From Terramyces sp. JEL0728 (lineage: Eukaryota > Chytridiomycota > Chytridiomycetes > Rhizophydiales > Terramycetaceae): a stretch of 64,000 bases of DNA. Position 1 is the first letter of the stretch, and the number at the start of each line of letters is the position of its first letter. This document shows, one piece after another, positions 10,583-22,146 of this stretch. The position numbers and the translations under genes are program-made. The notes beneath the pieces were generated by a model. It saw only the letters and a list, made by a program, of their open reading frames with translations, searched no databases and was not told the DNA's origin. The stretch covers positions 1 to 64,000 of the forward strand of contig JADIIU010000074.1 in the NCBI GenBank assembly GCA_027603945.1, in the 5' to 3' direction.

Positions 10583-13138
10583 ATGCAAATGTTGGGAAAC
10601 GAAAGAAAAACTTCCAATGATAATTCAAACGATGGATCTTTACTCGTCTCAAAAGCTCTGTTTAGAGTAGTACTAAGATATATGACTAAAAATGGAAAGG
10701 AATCTCCGCGACTTTCAAATGTTTACGAATATTGTGTGAGAATCCTTGGAAGTAGACTGCAACCTACAATAATGAAGGACGACGGACATTTGTTGACATT
10801 AATTCAAAAAAAGTGTAAATAATTGCTAATAATTGTCAAAGATTCAGAAACGGAGTCATTTCAGAGGTTCGATACTTTGAACAACAAGCTGAAGGACATG
10901 GTAGCCAAGATCTAAGTTAGAAATCAATCCAACGAAGCTGGGAGGTCGTGTATTTCTTGTACTCTATTAGTGATCAACAGCAATCGGCATTTAATGTAGA
11001 ATGGATTAACAATAGAATGTTTCGATGATCAAAATGTCCAAAGAATTTGAACCGCAAGAACGAAACACATCCTCCAATCCCAAATCGCCCCCAGTCCCAA
11101 CTCAGCCTCCAAAGGATCATACTGCAAGTGTTTACAGCTCTTATTACTTGCCTCCGCTATCTGAGAGAGGTATTAATCTGATAATGAAGATGGAAATGTA
11201 TATCTCTCTGAATCTGAGATTGTAAAAGAGTTGCTATTCGTTTTTCAAGCGATCGACGGAAAGTATATTCGCTTTGTCCCAATAATGAAAAAGTATGTAT
11301 TAGATGAACGAGTAATATTTCCTTAATCCAGGTGGTATTGCCTTCACCAACAATTTCATTGATTTATAAGCTTACAGTGCTCGGCGAGCTTACAAAAGGA
11401 ATCAATGACCAGTTGCTGGATTTGCAAAAGCTATCTTTGATGAGCATTTTCCAGCAAAGCTTACTATCAAGCGTGCAAGATGAAATGCAGGATTTCCTAA
11501 AGTATCCTCCCCTAACGTAGACTAGTGGCAATTCTGGAGAACCAAATTGAAAAAAAAAAGAGTGATTCGTTCGTGCAAGGCGGTATTTCTTTGAAACGGC
11601 TCTTCGTTTGGACAAATGGACCTCTTATCAGAATCCGCCTACTAAATCAAATATTAGACACATGCGAGAGTAAATTGTGTTGACCGTAGGTAAAAAAGGC
11701 TGTCAAATATTGACAATGGTCCACAAATTAGTATTCCATGGCGATTCGACAATTCAAGATTACGTCAAAAAAATGTTGCAAAAGGTAAGATTTTTTAATT
11801 CAGAGTGCACAACCATTTTATAGGATGCTAATGAAATGGATCTATGAAGGAGAGCTTGATGATCCATTTGGGGAATTTTTCGTTGCAAGCGATTTAAATG
11901 CTGATGGCGATAACCTGTGGAAATCAAGATACATATTTAAAAAAGACCGTTTGCCAGCATTCCTATCGGAAACCCTAGCAATGAAAGTAGTCTTATTTAA
12001 TGATAGGCATTCTTGATTGGCAAATCATTGAACTTTATCCGCTATTCGTGCCAGGACGCAAACTTTGGGCAAGCGCACATACTCAGCAAACAAAATTTGA
12101 TGTACGGAGACTTGAAGAAGCTCGAGCACTCCATTGATTCGTCATATCAGAGTATTACACAGTATTTGATGAATTTGCTTTTCAGCAAATATGATTTACG
12201 CACGAAATTTGAAGAGCTAAAAGCATACATGCTATTAGGACAGGGTGATTTTGTCCAGTACTTGATGGATAATTTAAAGTATAGCCCCCCTAACTTAGAA
12301 ACTCACTGTCCAACTCGGCTGCTACCATCTACCGACATAATTTAACAGGAACTCTGGAATCTGCAATGCGATACTCTAATCCAAATTTTGAAAGTGCCGG
12401 GCTGAATAAAAGGCTGGATATAAGGCTATTGGAGGTACATGGAGGCGAAAAAGGTTGGGATATTTTTGCCCTGGATTACACAATTGACCACCCACTAAAT
12501 ACAATTTTCACGCCCCAGCTGATGCACATCTACCACAAGCTATTTATTTTCCTTTGGAAATTGAAAAGAGTTGATCACCTACTCACTTCAACTTGGAGGA
12601 ACCAAATGAAATCCGGAAATCCCAAAGTTGTCCAAATAATTCATAAATCAAATTTGGTTAGAAGCGAAATGATACATTTTATAAACCAATTGCAAAACTA
12701 TATCCAATTTGAGGTTATTGAATGCTCGTGGAATGAATTGATGGAAAAGTTTGAAAGTGACAAATGCGACTTGAATTGTATTATTGATTCGCATCTCCAT
12801 TTTCTTCAACTGGTTTTGCAAAAGTGTTTTGTTTCAAACAATGAACTGCATCATCAATTAATGAAATTGTTTGACATAATACTCGATTATGGAAATTTTC
12901 AAGTAAATGCTACTCACTGTAGGAGAAATTGGTTAATTCGCTAAAGAAAGATGCTGGCATTTTGGAACAGGTGACCAGTGATCTGGCTGGCCATATTACA
13001 CTGTTTAAGGTATATTTATACTAAATTTTGAATTCATTAAGGAGATTCTTATCAGATCTATCCGAAAATTCGGATGTAAATTTGCAAGTCCTAGTTGCAA
13101 AGTGGAATTATAACGACATATATGACGTCCAAGTCTAG
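10583..13138 (+). CDS. SPC98: Gamma-tubulin complex component 3 (GCP3/Spc98)
   Basis: Thirteen exons encode about 763 residues: 10583-10814, 10842-10900, 10921-10995, 11016-11169, 11190-11311, 11332-11501, 11521-11669, 11690-11784, 11804-11986, 12007-12278, 12299-12902, 12923-13002, 13042-13138. Most introns are 19-20 nt; the first is 27 and the last is drawn as 39 nt (13003-13041), the least certain boundary. The protein binds gamma-tubulin and nucleates microtubules at spindle poles and basal bodies. GRIP1-like signatures appear only after splicing: ELLFVFQAIDGKYI, GGISLKRLFVWTNGPL, WIYEGELDDPFGEFFVASD. The C-terminal GRIP2-like region has IGKSLNFIRYSC, KAYMLLGQGDFVQYLMD, RHNLTGTLESAMRY, LDIRLLEVHGGEKGWDIF and FLWKLKRVDHLLTSTW. 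Human and yeast GCP3 share this order, though this copy has a short N-terminal extension. Confidence 0.93.
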
Positions 13139-13194
13139 CACAAATGGTAATACAAATTTATTTGGATACTATATAAATAGTTGGTTTTGGTTCT

Positions 13195-15916
13195 TTATAT
13201 ATTCGGTTTACTTGCATTGTCAACGTACGCATTATATTCTAATTGGATTTTTGCAGATCTAAGAGCATCATTATTTACACCAGCAGCATTGTTTGAAGAT
13301 TTGGATCTCCCCTTTGCGAAACGTGCGAATGCCGATTCCGATTTTAGCGCCTGTGTATCTTTGGGTGTTGATTGATCCCCCGACGATAGCAGTTCTTTTT
13401 GAATCTCTGCAATCTTGGGGCTAATCTTATGGGCAGGTATCGACGGTTCATTAGTGACTGTGGGTTCATCAGGGAGGTCTTTGAATCCAATGGATTTCCC
13501 CTTCTTATTGTCTTTGCTTTCAGCTGGAGTATTAGATGCTGCAATCACTACAGATGAATCATCTTTAGGTTTTTTAGATGAAGCTTTAAGATGTGATTTC
13601 CCTGGTTTTGTTGCTGGATGAGCAGCTGAATTCCCTTTTAAATCTTCCATCTCTTTACCATTGCCGGCTTTTTCTTTGGCAGGAGCAGGAACTATTGGTG
13701 CTTTAGATTTCCCAGTTGCGTTAGAAGCATGGGTTTCTGGCTCTGTTTCCAATTTTGAAGGACTGGCAGTTTCTTTCGATTCTGCAATATTATTCTCTTT
13801 TTGTGGTTCTTTCGGGAGAGGATGCTGGTTGTTTGTAACATTTTCAACATTGCTTGATCTACCTATAGTGTATTTGTGGGTTTCCGATTTAGTTCTTCCC
13901 CCTTTAGTTGGAACTGCACCTTTTTCCATATATTGCGCTCCGTCACTATCTTTTGGATGTGGAGACTTTTTTGGGGTTTCTAATTTGTCCGATGACTCTG
14001 TGTGCGATTCAGGCGTAGATTCTTTCATTCTTTCGGTTTGTTTACTGAGATTTGCATGGGATGGAGACTTTGGCAATTCAGTGCCGGCATCGTGCCCGCT
14101 CTTTTCCTGCTCTGGTGCAGATACGGTTTCTTCTGCAGCGACTGCATCTGCTTCAAGTTTATTTGCAGTCTTTTGATGATGTATAGGATGATAATGGTGT
14201 TTAAGATGCCCTAGATATTTATTTCCGCTTTCATTTACTCCAATTTCGAAATGTGGCGATAGTTTCTCAATATTTCCATCTCTCAAGGGGGTTTCTGAAT
14301 CTCTCACTAGCTTTCCTGCATAATGGGGAATGATTTTGGTGCTTGTTTTCCTATTATGGGCATCATGAGTTGTATTTACGGATTCGTCGTTTTCTTTATA
14401 AAACTCTTGATCCAGCTTGTTTGAAAGATGCATTTGTAACCTGCGCATAGTAACCATTTCTTCATGCAGATATTCTTTTTCTCTCGCAGTTTTTTCGATT
14501 GTGGTTTCTCTTTTTGCAATCAAGTCAACCAACTGTTGGTTATCCAGCTCCAACTCTTTTAATTTCGTTTTCCAATACGATATGTCATTGTGGTGCTGAG
14601 CAGTTACTTCAATATCTTTTGCTTTTCTTTTTTTCACTATGTTTAACGGTATTCATACGTTCGTTCAATGCCAGGTCTTTCATTGCCAAAACCAAACCTT
14701 CATTTTCAAGCTGCAAAGCTGCGTATTTCTTTCTTTCATTTTCCAGGTTTTTGTGATACTGATATCGAAGATGGATATTTGCCTGCAATGAATTATATAG
14801 TACCTCCAGAGAAGTTGGTACAATGGAGGTTAGCTTTGGTATCCCCTTAAGTTTTTCTTCTTCTTTCAGTAATCTGCTCTCCAGGAAAGCAATTCTTTCG
14901 TGAAGGTCATGATTTTGGGTCTTTAATTTACTTAGTTTGGCTGTATTTTCAGTGAGACTGGAAGTGGTTTCTTCATTCAAGTTCTTTTCGTGAAGATCTA
15001 TGGTTTTGATACTTTTGTGAAGCTCGGTTAGCTGCAATGAGTGTTTTTCTAGTTTCTTTACTGTACCTTTCAAACTGTGTTTGTTGTTTCTTCTAATTGG
15101 AATCTTACTACCTCTAACTATTTCTGATTTTAAAGTACTTTTCGTTTGTGATTTGCTTCTGTTCCTGTCAGGTACAACTGATGGATTCTTTTGTCGACTG
15201 ATATTGGCATCTACTTTGACAGAAGGTTGTTTCTCGCGTTTGAGATCTTGTGTCGGTATGGATACTTTCGACTGAGGTGCAGTGGTGCTTGAGGTTTGCT
15301 GTTTTTTGATTTCTTTGGTTGAGTTTGCTGTCGGTACGATAGTTGTTTTCTGAGTGCCTGTACCTGGAGTTGTAGCTGGTTTCTGAGTGCCTGTACCTGG
15401 AGTTGTGATACCTGGTAATTTTTTGCTGGCAAGATTGTGACTCGTCCCCACCTTGGTCGTAGTATTTGTAGTGGATGGTTCTTGCGACTGTTTGGAAGGT
15501 AAAATACCAGGTGTTTTCCTTTTATTGATACTGGAAACAGAATTTTCAGTCTTGCTTCTCGTCCTTTTGTTACTTGCATGCAAATCTTTATCCCCAACAG
15601 CATTCTTTTGTAATTTGTACAAGCTTGAATCAGTTTGATTTCTTGTATGTTGCTTTTTCCTTTCTGCTGTCGAGTTGCTCTTTCCTGGAATTGGATTTCC
15701 CGGTGATTTCTTGCCCACTTGAGTTCTATTTGCCAGAGAATTATTCGGCTTGGTTTTCAAACTGCTTTTCTGATTTGTTGATTTGCTTTTAGTTTCCCTT
15801 GTAACTGCAGATTTGGCAGATTCACGTGGTTTTGTAGGATTTGCTTTCGTTGTTGTTTTTGTTGCTAATATCGGCATTTTGTTGGATTTGATAGCATCTG
15901 CTTTATTTGTTAACAT
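13195..15916 (-). CDS. Large Lys/Thr/Ser-rich coiled-coil protein
   Basis: Two exons (15916-14659 and 14636-13195, 22-nt intron at 14637-14658) encode about 899 residues. The first third is basic and low in complexity (repeated TPGTGTQK units). Residues from about 290 to 480 are heptad-rich and should form a long coiled coil (KKLEKHSLQLTELHKSIKTI, LESRLLKEEEKLKGI, ELELDNQQLVDLIAKRETTI). The last 400 residues are disordered and rich in Ser, Pro, Lys and Glu. The frame is open upstream to 15943, but the first ATG is at 15916. Splicing joins two coiled-coil stretches in register, supporting a single gene. A cytoskeletal or centrosomal scaffold role is possible, but I do not recognise the family. 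It is convergent with GCP3; the stop codons are about 56 bp apart. Confidence 0.7.
15350..15406. repeat. 33-bp tandem repeat in the coiled-coil gene
   Basis: A 24-base block (15350-15373) recurs exactly at 15383-15406, a period of 33 bp. It encodes the repeated peptide TPGTGTQK in the disordered N-terminal part of the protein. The in-frame period suggests length variation by slippage. Confidence 0.85.
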
Positions 15917-16047
15917 TATATTTTTGGAAAGAACAATGAACAAAAAGTTGGATATTTTATTGTTTGGAGATTTAGCTTTGTGGCTTAGTTAAAAAATGTC
16001 TGGAAATGAAAATAAATTCGTTGAAATTGTAACAAATATTTATATTT

Positions 16048-18499
16048 TCAAAGGAAATTGACAGATTCGAATTGTTCTCGTAGGGCCTTGATTAAACTCT
16101 GTCCAGTGTACTTTGACTTGTTTGAAATAGGCTTCGCCACCTTTTCCTGATGCAGAACTGGTGTGCTTTTGTTAAAGTGCTTCATCAACTGTCCTCTTGG
16201 CTCATCAATGGAACTATGCGACCGCTGCAAACCATACATGATGGGTTGAGCAAGTCGTACAGATTCACTCCAAATTTTGACAAATGTTTTGATAAAGTTA
16301 TCTGTGGAAATAGTTGAAAGAGACGTGTAGTAACTGACCTTTTCACCTTGGAATAAGAGTTTGGCCAGTTCTTCCCCTTCCAGCTGTACAATCTGAGCCT
16401 GATAGCAGGCCAAGATTACTATTGGCACCAGATGCAACACATCCAGTCCATGCAAAGAGTACCAGTCAAATATTTGTAACACAGAAGGGTATTTCAGTAA
16501 TCCCGACCATCCGGAATCATCCTTTGATGTACAAGATACAAACAGGCTGGATATCCAAGGCATAAGGTATTTTTGAATTTTCACATTATTCTGATTCTAG
16601 ATTAACTATCAGGTACCAAATGTCTGGCAACTCTTGGCAGATACGTTTCCAGTAGCTTGGTGTGGATATAAAGACACTCATTAATGAAAGTGGTAGACTG
16701 GTAGATATTATACATGCTGAACACTGTATTTCTTCCAGCAGGTGCTAAAATACGATCCATAATCAAAAAAACATTCTAGTGTAAGAAAAAAGTTACCTGC
16801 TCAGAAGTTACTGTAAGCAGCATTGCAGCCCATTTGCTTATATTACTGTTGTAACCGATAGTTGGAAATTGGAGTGATACTGCCCTCATTAATCGTACTA
16901 ATTCTTGATATCTACATTAGATCCAATATACCCCAGGCTGTTGTTTTCAGCATATTTAATATGATATCGAAGCACTCTGCTCGAGCCAGCTTTAATGTTT
17001 TCTTCATGCGGTGAGGTTTGAGACGACAGCGTCTTAATTAGATTTCAACTTACCAAATAAATCTTTGGAAGGTACACATTTTCACCAGGAGCCAACAATC
17101 TGCACCAAATTTTCCCTCGCAGTTGCTGAGGAATACCTTTTTCCAATCTGCTACAAAATTTGCCATTTTCCCGGAGATTTGAAGTGTTTAATTTCATTTT
17201 TTCCCATTTCTTGATTCGCTCCTTGTCTTTTGCAACAACAGCATTCCATTCGCTTTGGTTTAACTGAGAGTGTAAACAGCCGTAATAATCTGCATTTTTC
17301 AAAATTGGATTTTGTTCGGCAATGTATAGCTGCTTCATATTTTCTGTGGAAGTTCCTCTTAATGACTCAATGGAAACAACTTTTCTTCGTTGGCTTTGCA
17401 ACAAGTTTGGTGTTGAGCTATTCGCTGTTTCCCGCACATCAGAATTTAATGAAGAGAATGATTGCTGCGGCTGTATTGTTTTCTCGCTCTTTTCAGCTGT
17501 CATTGAATCAAACAAGTTTAATGATGAAAAGATTGACTCTTCCAAAGATAGAAATTCCGTGTTAAATGCCGGCAAATTGTCACCTAATAATGAATCCGTT
17601 TTTGACAGAGCTGGCAAGCTCAAGTTTGTTGACTTTGGATCTAAACGGCTGTTCCTTTGTGAGTTATTATTCAATTTTTTGGGTTCATCCAAATAAGAGC
17701 TGGACAGTCTTGCATTAAACTCCAATGCAGATTTCAAATCTTTTTCTTGCTTCATTTTTGCTGGTTCGCTCATCCGTTTAGAAATTTCAGGAACAGTTTG
17801 AAGTTTTTGTGCTTGAATTGGTGCAGTTTGAGCTGATGGGGGAATCACCATTGGTACAGTTTCCGTTTCTACAGCTATAGTTGGCTTGGTGCCTTCCACA
17901 TTTGCATACTGGTTGAATAACAATTCCTGGCCGACATTTCTATTTGCCAAGTCGGTTGTATCAGTCAAATTCAAATTGTGCAGTGTAGCAGAAGATTGCG
18001 AATTGTTCAAATTGTACAATGGCGCTTTAGGGTTGTTTCTTCCAACAGTAGCAGACTTGTTGGTCATTGTTGGGTAGTTATCGTCCCTGAAATTGTCCGC
18101 AGAGCTTCTAATTTCCGGTTTGAGTTGAGCTTCAGTTCTATGCAGTGGAGATTCCTTGATTTTTGGTTTTGAAGAGAATGCAAACCATTTTTGCTTTGCA
18201 TTGGTTTTTGTTGCTTGTGGAATTTCCTTTGCAGCTGGTTTCGTTTCCATAGGTGGTGGCAATTCCTTTGGGAGAATAACATCCAACGGCGAATCCAATA
18301 CTTCCTTTGGCGATTCCTTTGGCAATTCAACATCCTTCTTTGAATTTGGTTTTGGGGTTTTTTCAACTACCTTGGTGAATATCTTGTCTGCGAAATTATT
18401 CCATGACTGGACATCCGTTACGTCGTCTTCCACAATACTTTCTCTAGTTTTTTTATTCAATCGCTTGATAATATCGTCAAATGAAACCTCTTTTTGCAT
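16048..18499 (-). CDS. TBC-domain (Rab-GAP-like) protein
   Basis: Five exons (18499-17054, 17032-16932, 16911-16797, 16775-16617, 16596-16048), with introns of 21, 20, 21 and 20 nt, encode about 789 residues. The N-terminal ~440 residues are disordered and rich in Lys, Pro and Ser. The TBC domain starts at KGIPQQLRGKIWCRLLAPG and continues through LVRLMRAVSLQFPTIGY, AAMLLTVTSEQNVFLIMDRI and LQIFDWYSLHGLDVLHLVPI. TBC proteins accelerate GTP hydrolysis by Rab GTPases. The two catalytic fingers of active TBC proteins (IxxDxxR with its Arg, YxQ with its Gln) are not visible: the first region reads IKAGSSRVLRYHI and the YCQG position reads YNSN. It may therefore be a Rab-binding pseudo-GAP. The substrate Rab cannot be predicted. 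Confidence 0.82.
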
Positions 18500-18982
18500 G
18501 AGCTGTCTGTTTGGGAAAGTACTTTAAAAATTGAAACGGCAAGTGTGTGGCGACCAGGCGGTTCAAGAGCCCGAAAAATGAAGCAAACTAAAAACTCGTG
18601 CATTTTCTAACGTTTTTATCAATCAAAAGATGCCGTATATCAGCTTGCTACCCCTATACAGGTGTCCGAATGAACCAGGAATTTTGGATTTTAAAGAACA
18701 GTCATTTCAAAATTTTATGGGGTCGGGTCCCAGGATGGTCGAGAGAGTAGGCTGATAAAATGGCATCAGTGTTAAATGTCAACTGGAGCCTATCAAAATT
18801 TAATATCTCTGGTTTCATCCACTTCACGGCCAGATATTTCATAAATTTTATTTGCTTGAGGTTACTCTGTACTGCATACCAGCACTGTGCCATCACTGCT
18901 CACCGCTTAAAGAAGATCAATCGTTACCACGGCTGTAGATATCCTGTTTAGTTTGTAAAGTCAAAATTTCCAAATTTTTGAA
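18500..18982. other. Intergenic region between divergent TBC and BRAT1-like genes
   Basis: About 480 bp separate two divergent start codons. On the minus strand an ORF of about 62 codons (about 18893 down to 18702) reads plausibly in part (LAVKWMKPEILNFDRLQLTF), but it has no recognisable domain and a plus-strand ORF overlaps it, so I do not call it a gene. No other structure was seen. Confidence 0.35.
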
Positions 18983-21096
18983 ATGACTGTAAAATCAAAT
19001 CTTTTGGCAAAGAGTGTTTTTGAAAAACTGCCTTCAATGAGCATGGTAATCTCTTGCTAACAAGTCAATTTCAGACCCTGCGAGACACGAAAAGATCTTG
19101 TCATTTGTCATCAATCAGGAATTGGAATTTGCAGGAGAAGAGCTGGACCATGCACTGAGCAACTTGCAAGTAAAACTGAACTAAAGACTGGAATGCATGA
19201 AACACAAGGACGATCGAGTGGTGTCATTGGCACTCCGGTTGATTGCGGTTCTAGTTCAGAAAACCCCATCCATTTTCTCTAGGATTATTCAGAACCATCA
19301 ACTTATTTTGGAATATATAGTAGAGTTTGCCTCTTGCAATAGTTCGGATATCATTAAATTTGGTTATTTGGAAACACTTGCGATTTTGACAAAGAATCCC
19401 TGTTTTGTAGAATGGGCTGCAAGTGTCAATTTGGATGTTTACCAGTTTGCAGAAAACTCGTTTTTAGCCAATAATTTGTTCATCACCAATTCGTCGATTC
19501 GACTACTGGCGACTTCCAGAGTCCGGAATACAGCCATATTTTACATTGATATTGTAAAGGGACTAGATTTGCTATTGGAGTTGATCAAAAACGATAAAGT
19601 TGAATATGATTTTGCGGTAATTTACATTAATTGGAGTTGGAATATTGTTTGCCATTGGTAAACTCAACAGATAAGCTAACTAGACAAAGAGCAGAAACGA
19701 TATTTATGAAATTAGCAACAGCCGGACAGATAAACGAATCCATTCTGCACGTAATTGGCTTGGATTTTACCACTTTTGGATGGCTGCGAGTGTTGCTTCG
19801 ATTATCGAATTTGCTTCGTTGGGATATATTGAATGATCTAACTGGAATATTGCACTCGCACCTCAATCCAGAACTACCAATCCAATTTCATAGTGGATTG
19901 GCGAAAAGGTATTTTCACATACAACAAACTTTAGATGTAAAATCGTCCTCGAATGTTGCATGTTTGGAGATAGTCAATTCCGTATGTTCTGAAATGGAGC
20001 CAGAGTGGAATCTAGTAGCTATTCTTAACATAGAATATATTACCTGCAATGGTTCAGCTGAACAGCACCACCTTATCTGCAAAAGCAATGGCACTCAAGT
20101 TTTCAATAATAGAGAAATCAATTAACGTCATAATACAATCAGATTTCGATATTCCCATCCTGGATTATTTTTCAGAAATAATCGCAGCAATTAACAATGG
20201 AAAATACACTCCACTGCATGCGATATCATTTCGAATACTGGAAATGCTATACTTGAACAAGATAGCTACCTTGGTAAAGATTATCTAACTAGAATCAAAT
20301 CGAATCTATATTCAATACTGAATTTTCATGGGAAATAAACCTTTTAATGGCGTCAATGGCCGAAAGAATACTCTCAAAGAAAGAAACAAATTTCGCATCG
20401 TTTTTAATCTATGGGAAATACCTTGAAAAATACATCCTTGATGAAAATTCAAGTATTCGAACTTTTGCAGTCGCCTGTCTTTCTCATCTACTTAATTATC
20501 CAAACGGGAAGGCAACTCTTGTAAAAAATCTGGAATTTAAAGAGATTGTTTGCAATATGATCGTCAAAGAAACAGAATCAGCCGTGATCCCAGCACTTCT
20601 TGGCTTTGTTGTGAAGCAACAGTCGTTTATTTTAGGATTTGTCGATACCAAGATAGAACCTCCCCCGCAATTGGAGAACTGCTATCAAAATGAAGATTTC
20701 ATTGTGCGGGAATCCTATGTAGGGCTGTTAGAACTGTTTGTTGTCAAATCATTAGAAACCGACACAGAAATCAATCCAAAATGGCACGCTCAGCTGCTTG
20801 CACTTGTATTTCCGTGCTAACTGTAGATTGACGATCCAAGCAGATTTGTCCGTTCAAAAGCACTCGTTGCATTGAAGGGTATTTTAGATCAATACCAGTA
20901 CAAATCAAAGAGACAGTATGGATCAGTCTCCAATGCGTTCCTGCTCGACTGCCAAAAACTTGATATAGATGCGCTTCTGCTCCGGTGCGAGCCAGAAGAG
21001 CTGTATCAAGAGGACTTTGACATGGGAGATGATATTATCGATGAAGCAGATGAAAGAGGGCAGGGAAACAACGTTCTCTTCTGCTACGATTGCTGA
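18983..21096 (+). CDS. HEAT-repeat protein, BRAT1-like
   Basis: Seven exons (18983-19045, 19065-19165, 19187-19616, 19637-20014, 20034-20273, 20293-20805, 20827-21096) encode about 664 residues. Introns are 19-21 nt; the second (19166-19186) has a GC...AG boundary with donor GCAAGT. After splicing the protein is a run of helical HEAT/ARM repeats (HKDDRVVSLALRLIAVLVQ, ENSSIRTFAVACLSHLLNY, DDPSRFVRSKALVALKGIL). An acidic tail rich in Asp and Glu follows, ending NNVLFCYDC. The late conserved block (KLDIDALLLRCEPEELY) and Cys/Tyr-containing C-terminus recall BRAT1, the ATM- and Integrator-associated HEAT protein whose extreme C-terminal Cys-Tyr tail contacts the INTS11 nuclease. That assignment is tentative; other HEAT-repeat families are possible. 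Confidence 0.65.
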
Positions 21097-21133
21097 ACCA
21101 ATGTAATACTACCATAATTACTTTTTTTTATTA

Positions 21134-21706
21134 TTAAATAGTGCTTATCGACTCTTTTGATTTGTCTGAGGTTTTCATATATTTTTTCCGATTATTAATG
21201 AATTCTCGCAGCCGGAGGATCAGCCAGTCCCGCAAGTCTTGAGATATATTTCCATCCTTTCCTTTGAATTTCTTTTGATATTGGTATCCGTCAACTGATG
21301 CTTTTGCGACTACATTAGTGAAGAATACCTTGCGATGGCATGCAGTTCTTGGTAATCACAATTGATGATTTCATATCTTTCAATAGCTCTTCTTCATCCT
21401 GTGTTGCGTCGTAACTAGAAGCCCGATTGGTGCTCTTGCGAGAGCGCTTGCTGGATGTTAATGTCTGGATTGAAGAGAGGGTGTCATCTTCTTGTAGGAT
21501 ATCGTCACACCTTTAAATTAAAGAATAGCTTACAGTAGATATTGATCGGCTGGAGTTCCCATTGCCTTCTGAATGCTATTTAGTTTATCTTCGATCTTGT
21601 TTAATTTTGCTAGAATTTCCAAGTTCCTCTGTTTCTGTTCAAGACGCTCTTGCCTCTGCTCCTCGATGTGATGGGTCAATAGGACAAGAACATCCTTTGT
21701 TGTCAT
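21134..21706 (-). CDS. Small coiled-coil/basic protein of unknown function
   Basis: Three exons (21706-21534, 21510-21329, 21309-21134) with introns of 23 and 19 nt encode about 176 residues. The N-terminus is strongly helical and heptad-like (THHIEEQRQERLEQKQRNLE then LAKLNKIEDKLNSIQKAMG). A Ser/Lys/Arg-rich linker follows (TSSKRSRKSTNRASS), then a C-terminal helix (DLRDWLILRLREFINNRKKY). Both splice junctions keep a sensible frame and remove in-frame stops. It lies in a tail-to-tail arrangement with the BRAT1-like gene, 37 bp apart. No known domain is recognised; composition suggests a DNA- or protein-binding nuclear factor. Confidence 0.6.
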
Positions 21707-22146
21707 TTCTCTGAAAAAAGTAGAGAAAAAATATCGAAAATATTTTTTGTTTTACGGCAACTCTTAATCTGCCTGTCTCATCTGGATGGCGGGGATAGTT
21801 CAGAGGATCATTATTAGAGCATATTCTTCTTTGTCTTTGCCGACTGTGGATTCCTGTAACATTCCCGACTTTTGTGCACAGTAGCAATTTTACCAATTGG
21901 CAGTCATATTATTCCAGAATATATTCTGTCTCTGGCATTCAAGCTGGTGTGTGGATAATATTGAACAATGCAAAGATTGCTCCATTGATCTCCATTGGTA
22001 AAGGAACCATATCCGAGAACGCGTACACTCAATCACCAATGAAAAGGCGATCGCCACTATAACAGCAGACTAATAAGAGGAAGGCTAGATGGAATGTGCA
22101 CATCCGACGCGATAATTTCGTAATTTTATTTTCAAAATTTCACCTA

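Noticed and set aside
13415..14176. Plus-strand hydrophobic frames opposite the coiled-coil gene
   Set aside because: Complement of a Lys/Glu/Ser-rich coding frame naturally reads as Phe/Leu/Ser-rich text; no domain or start context.
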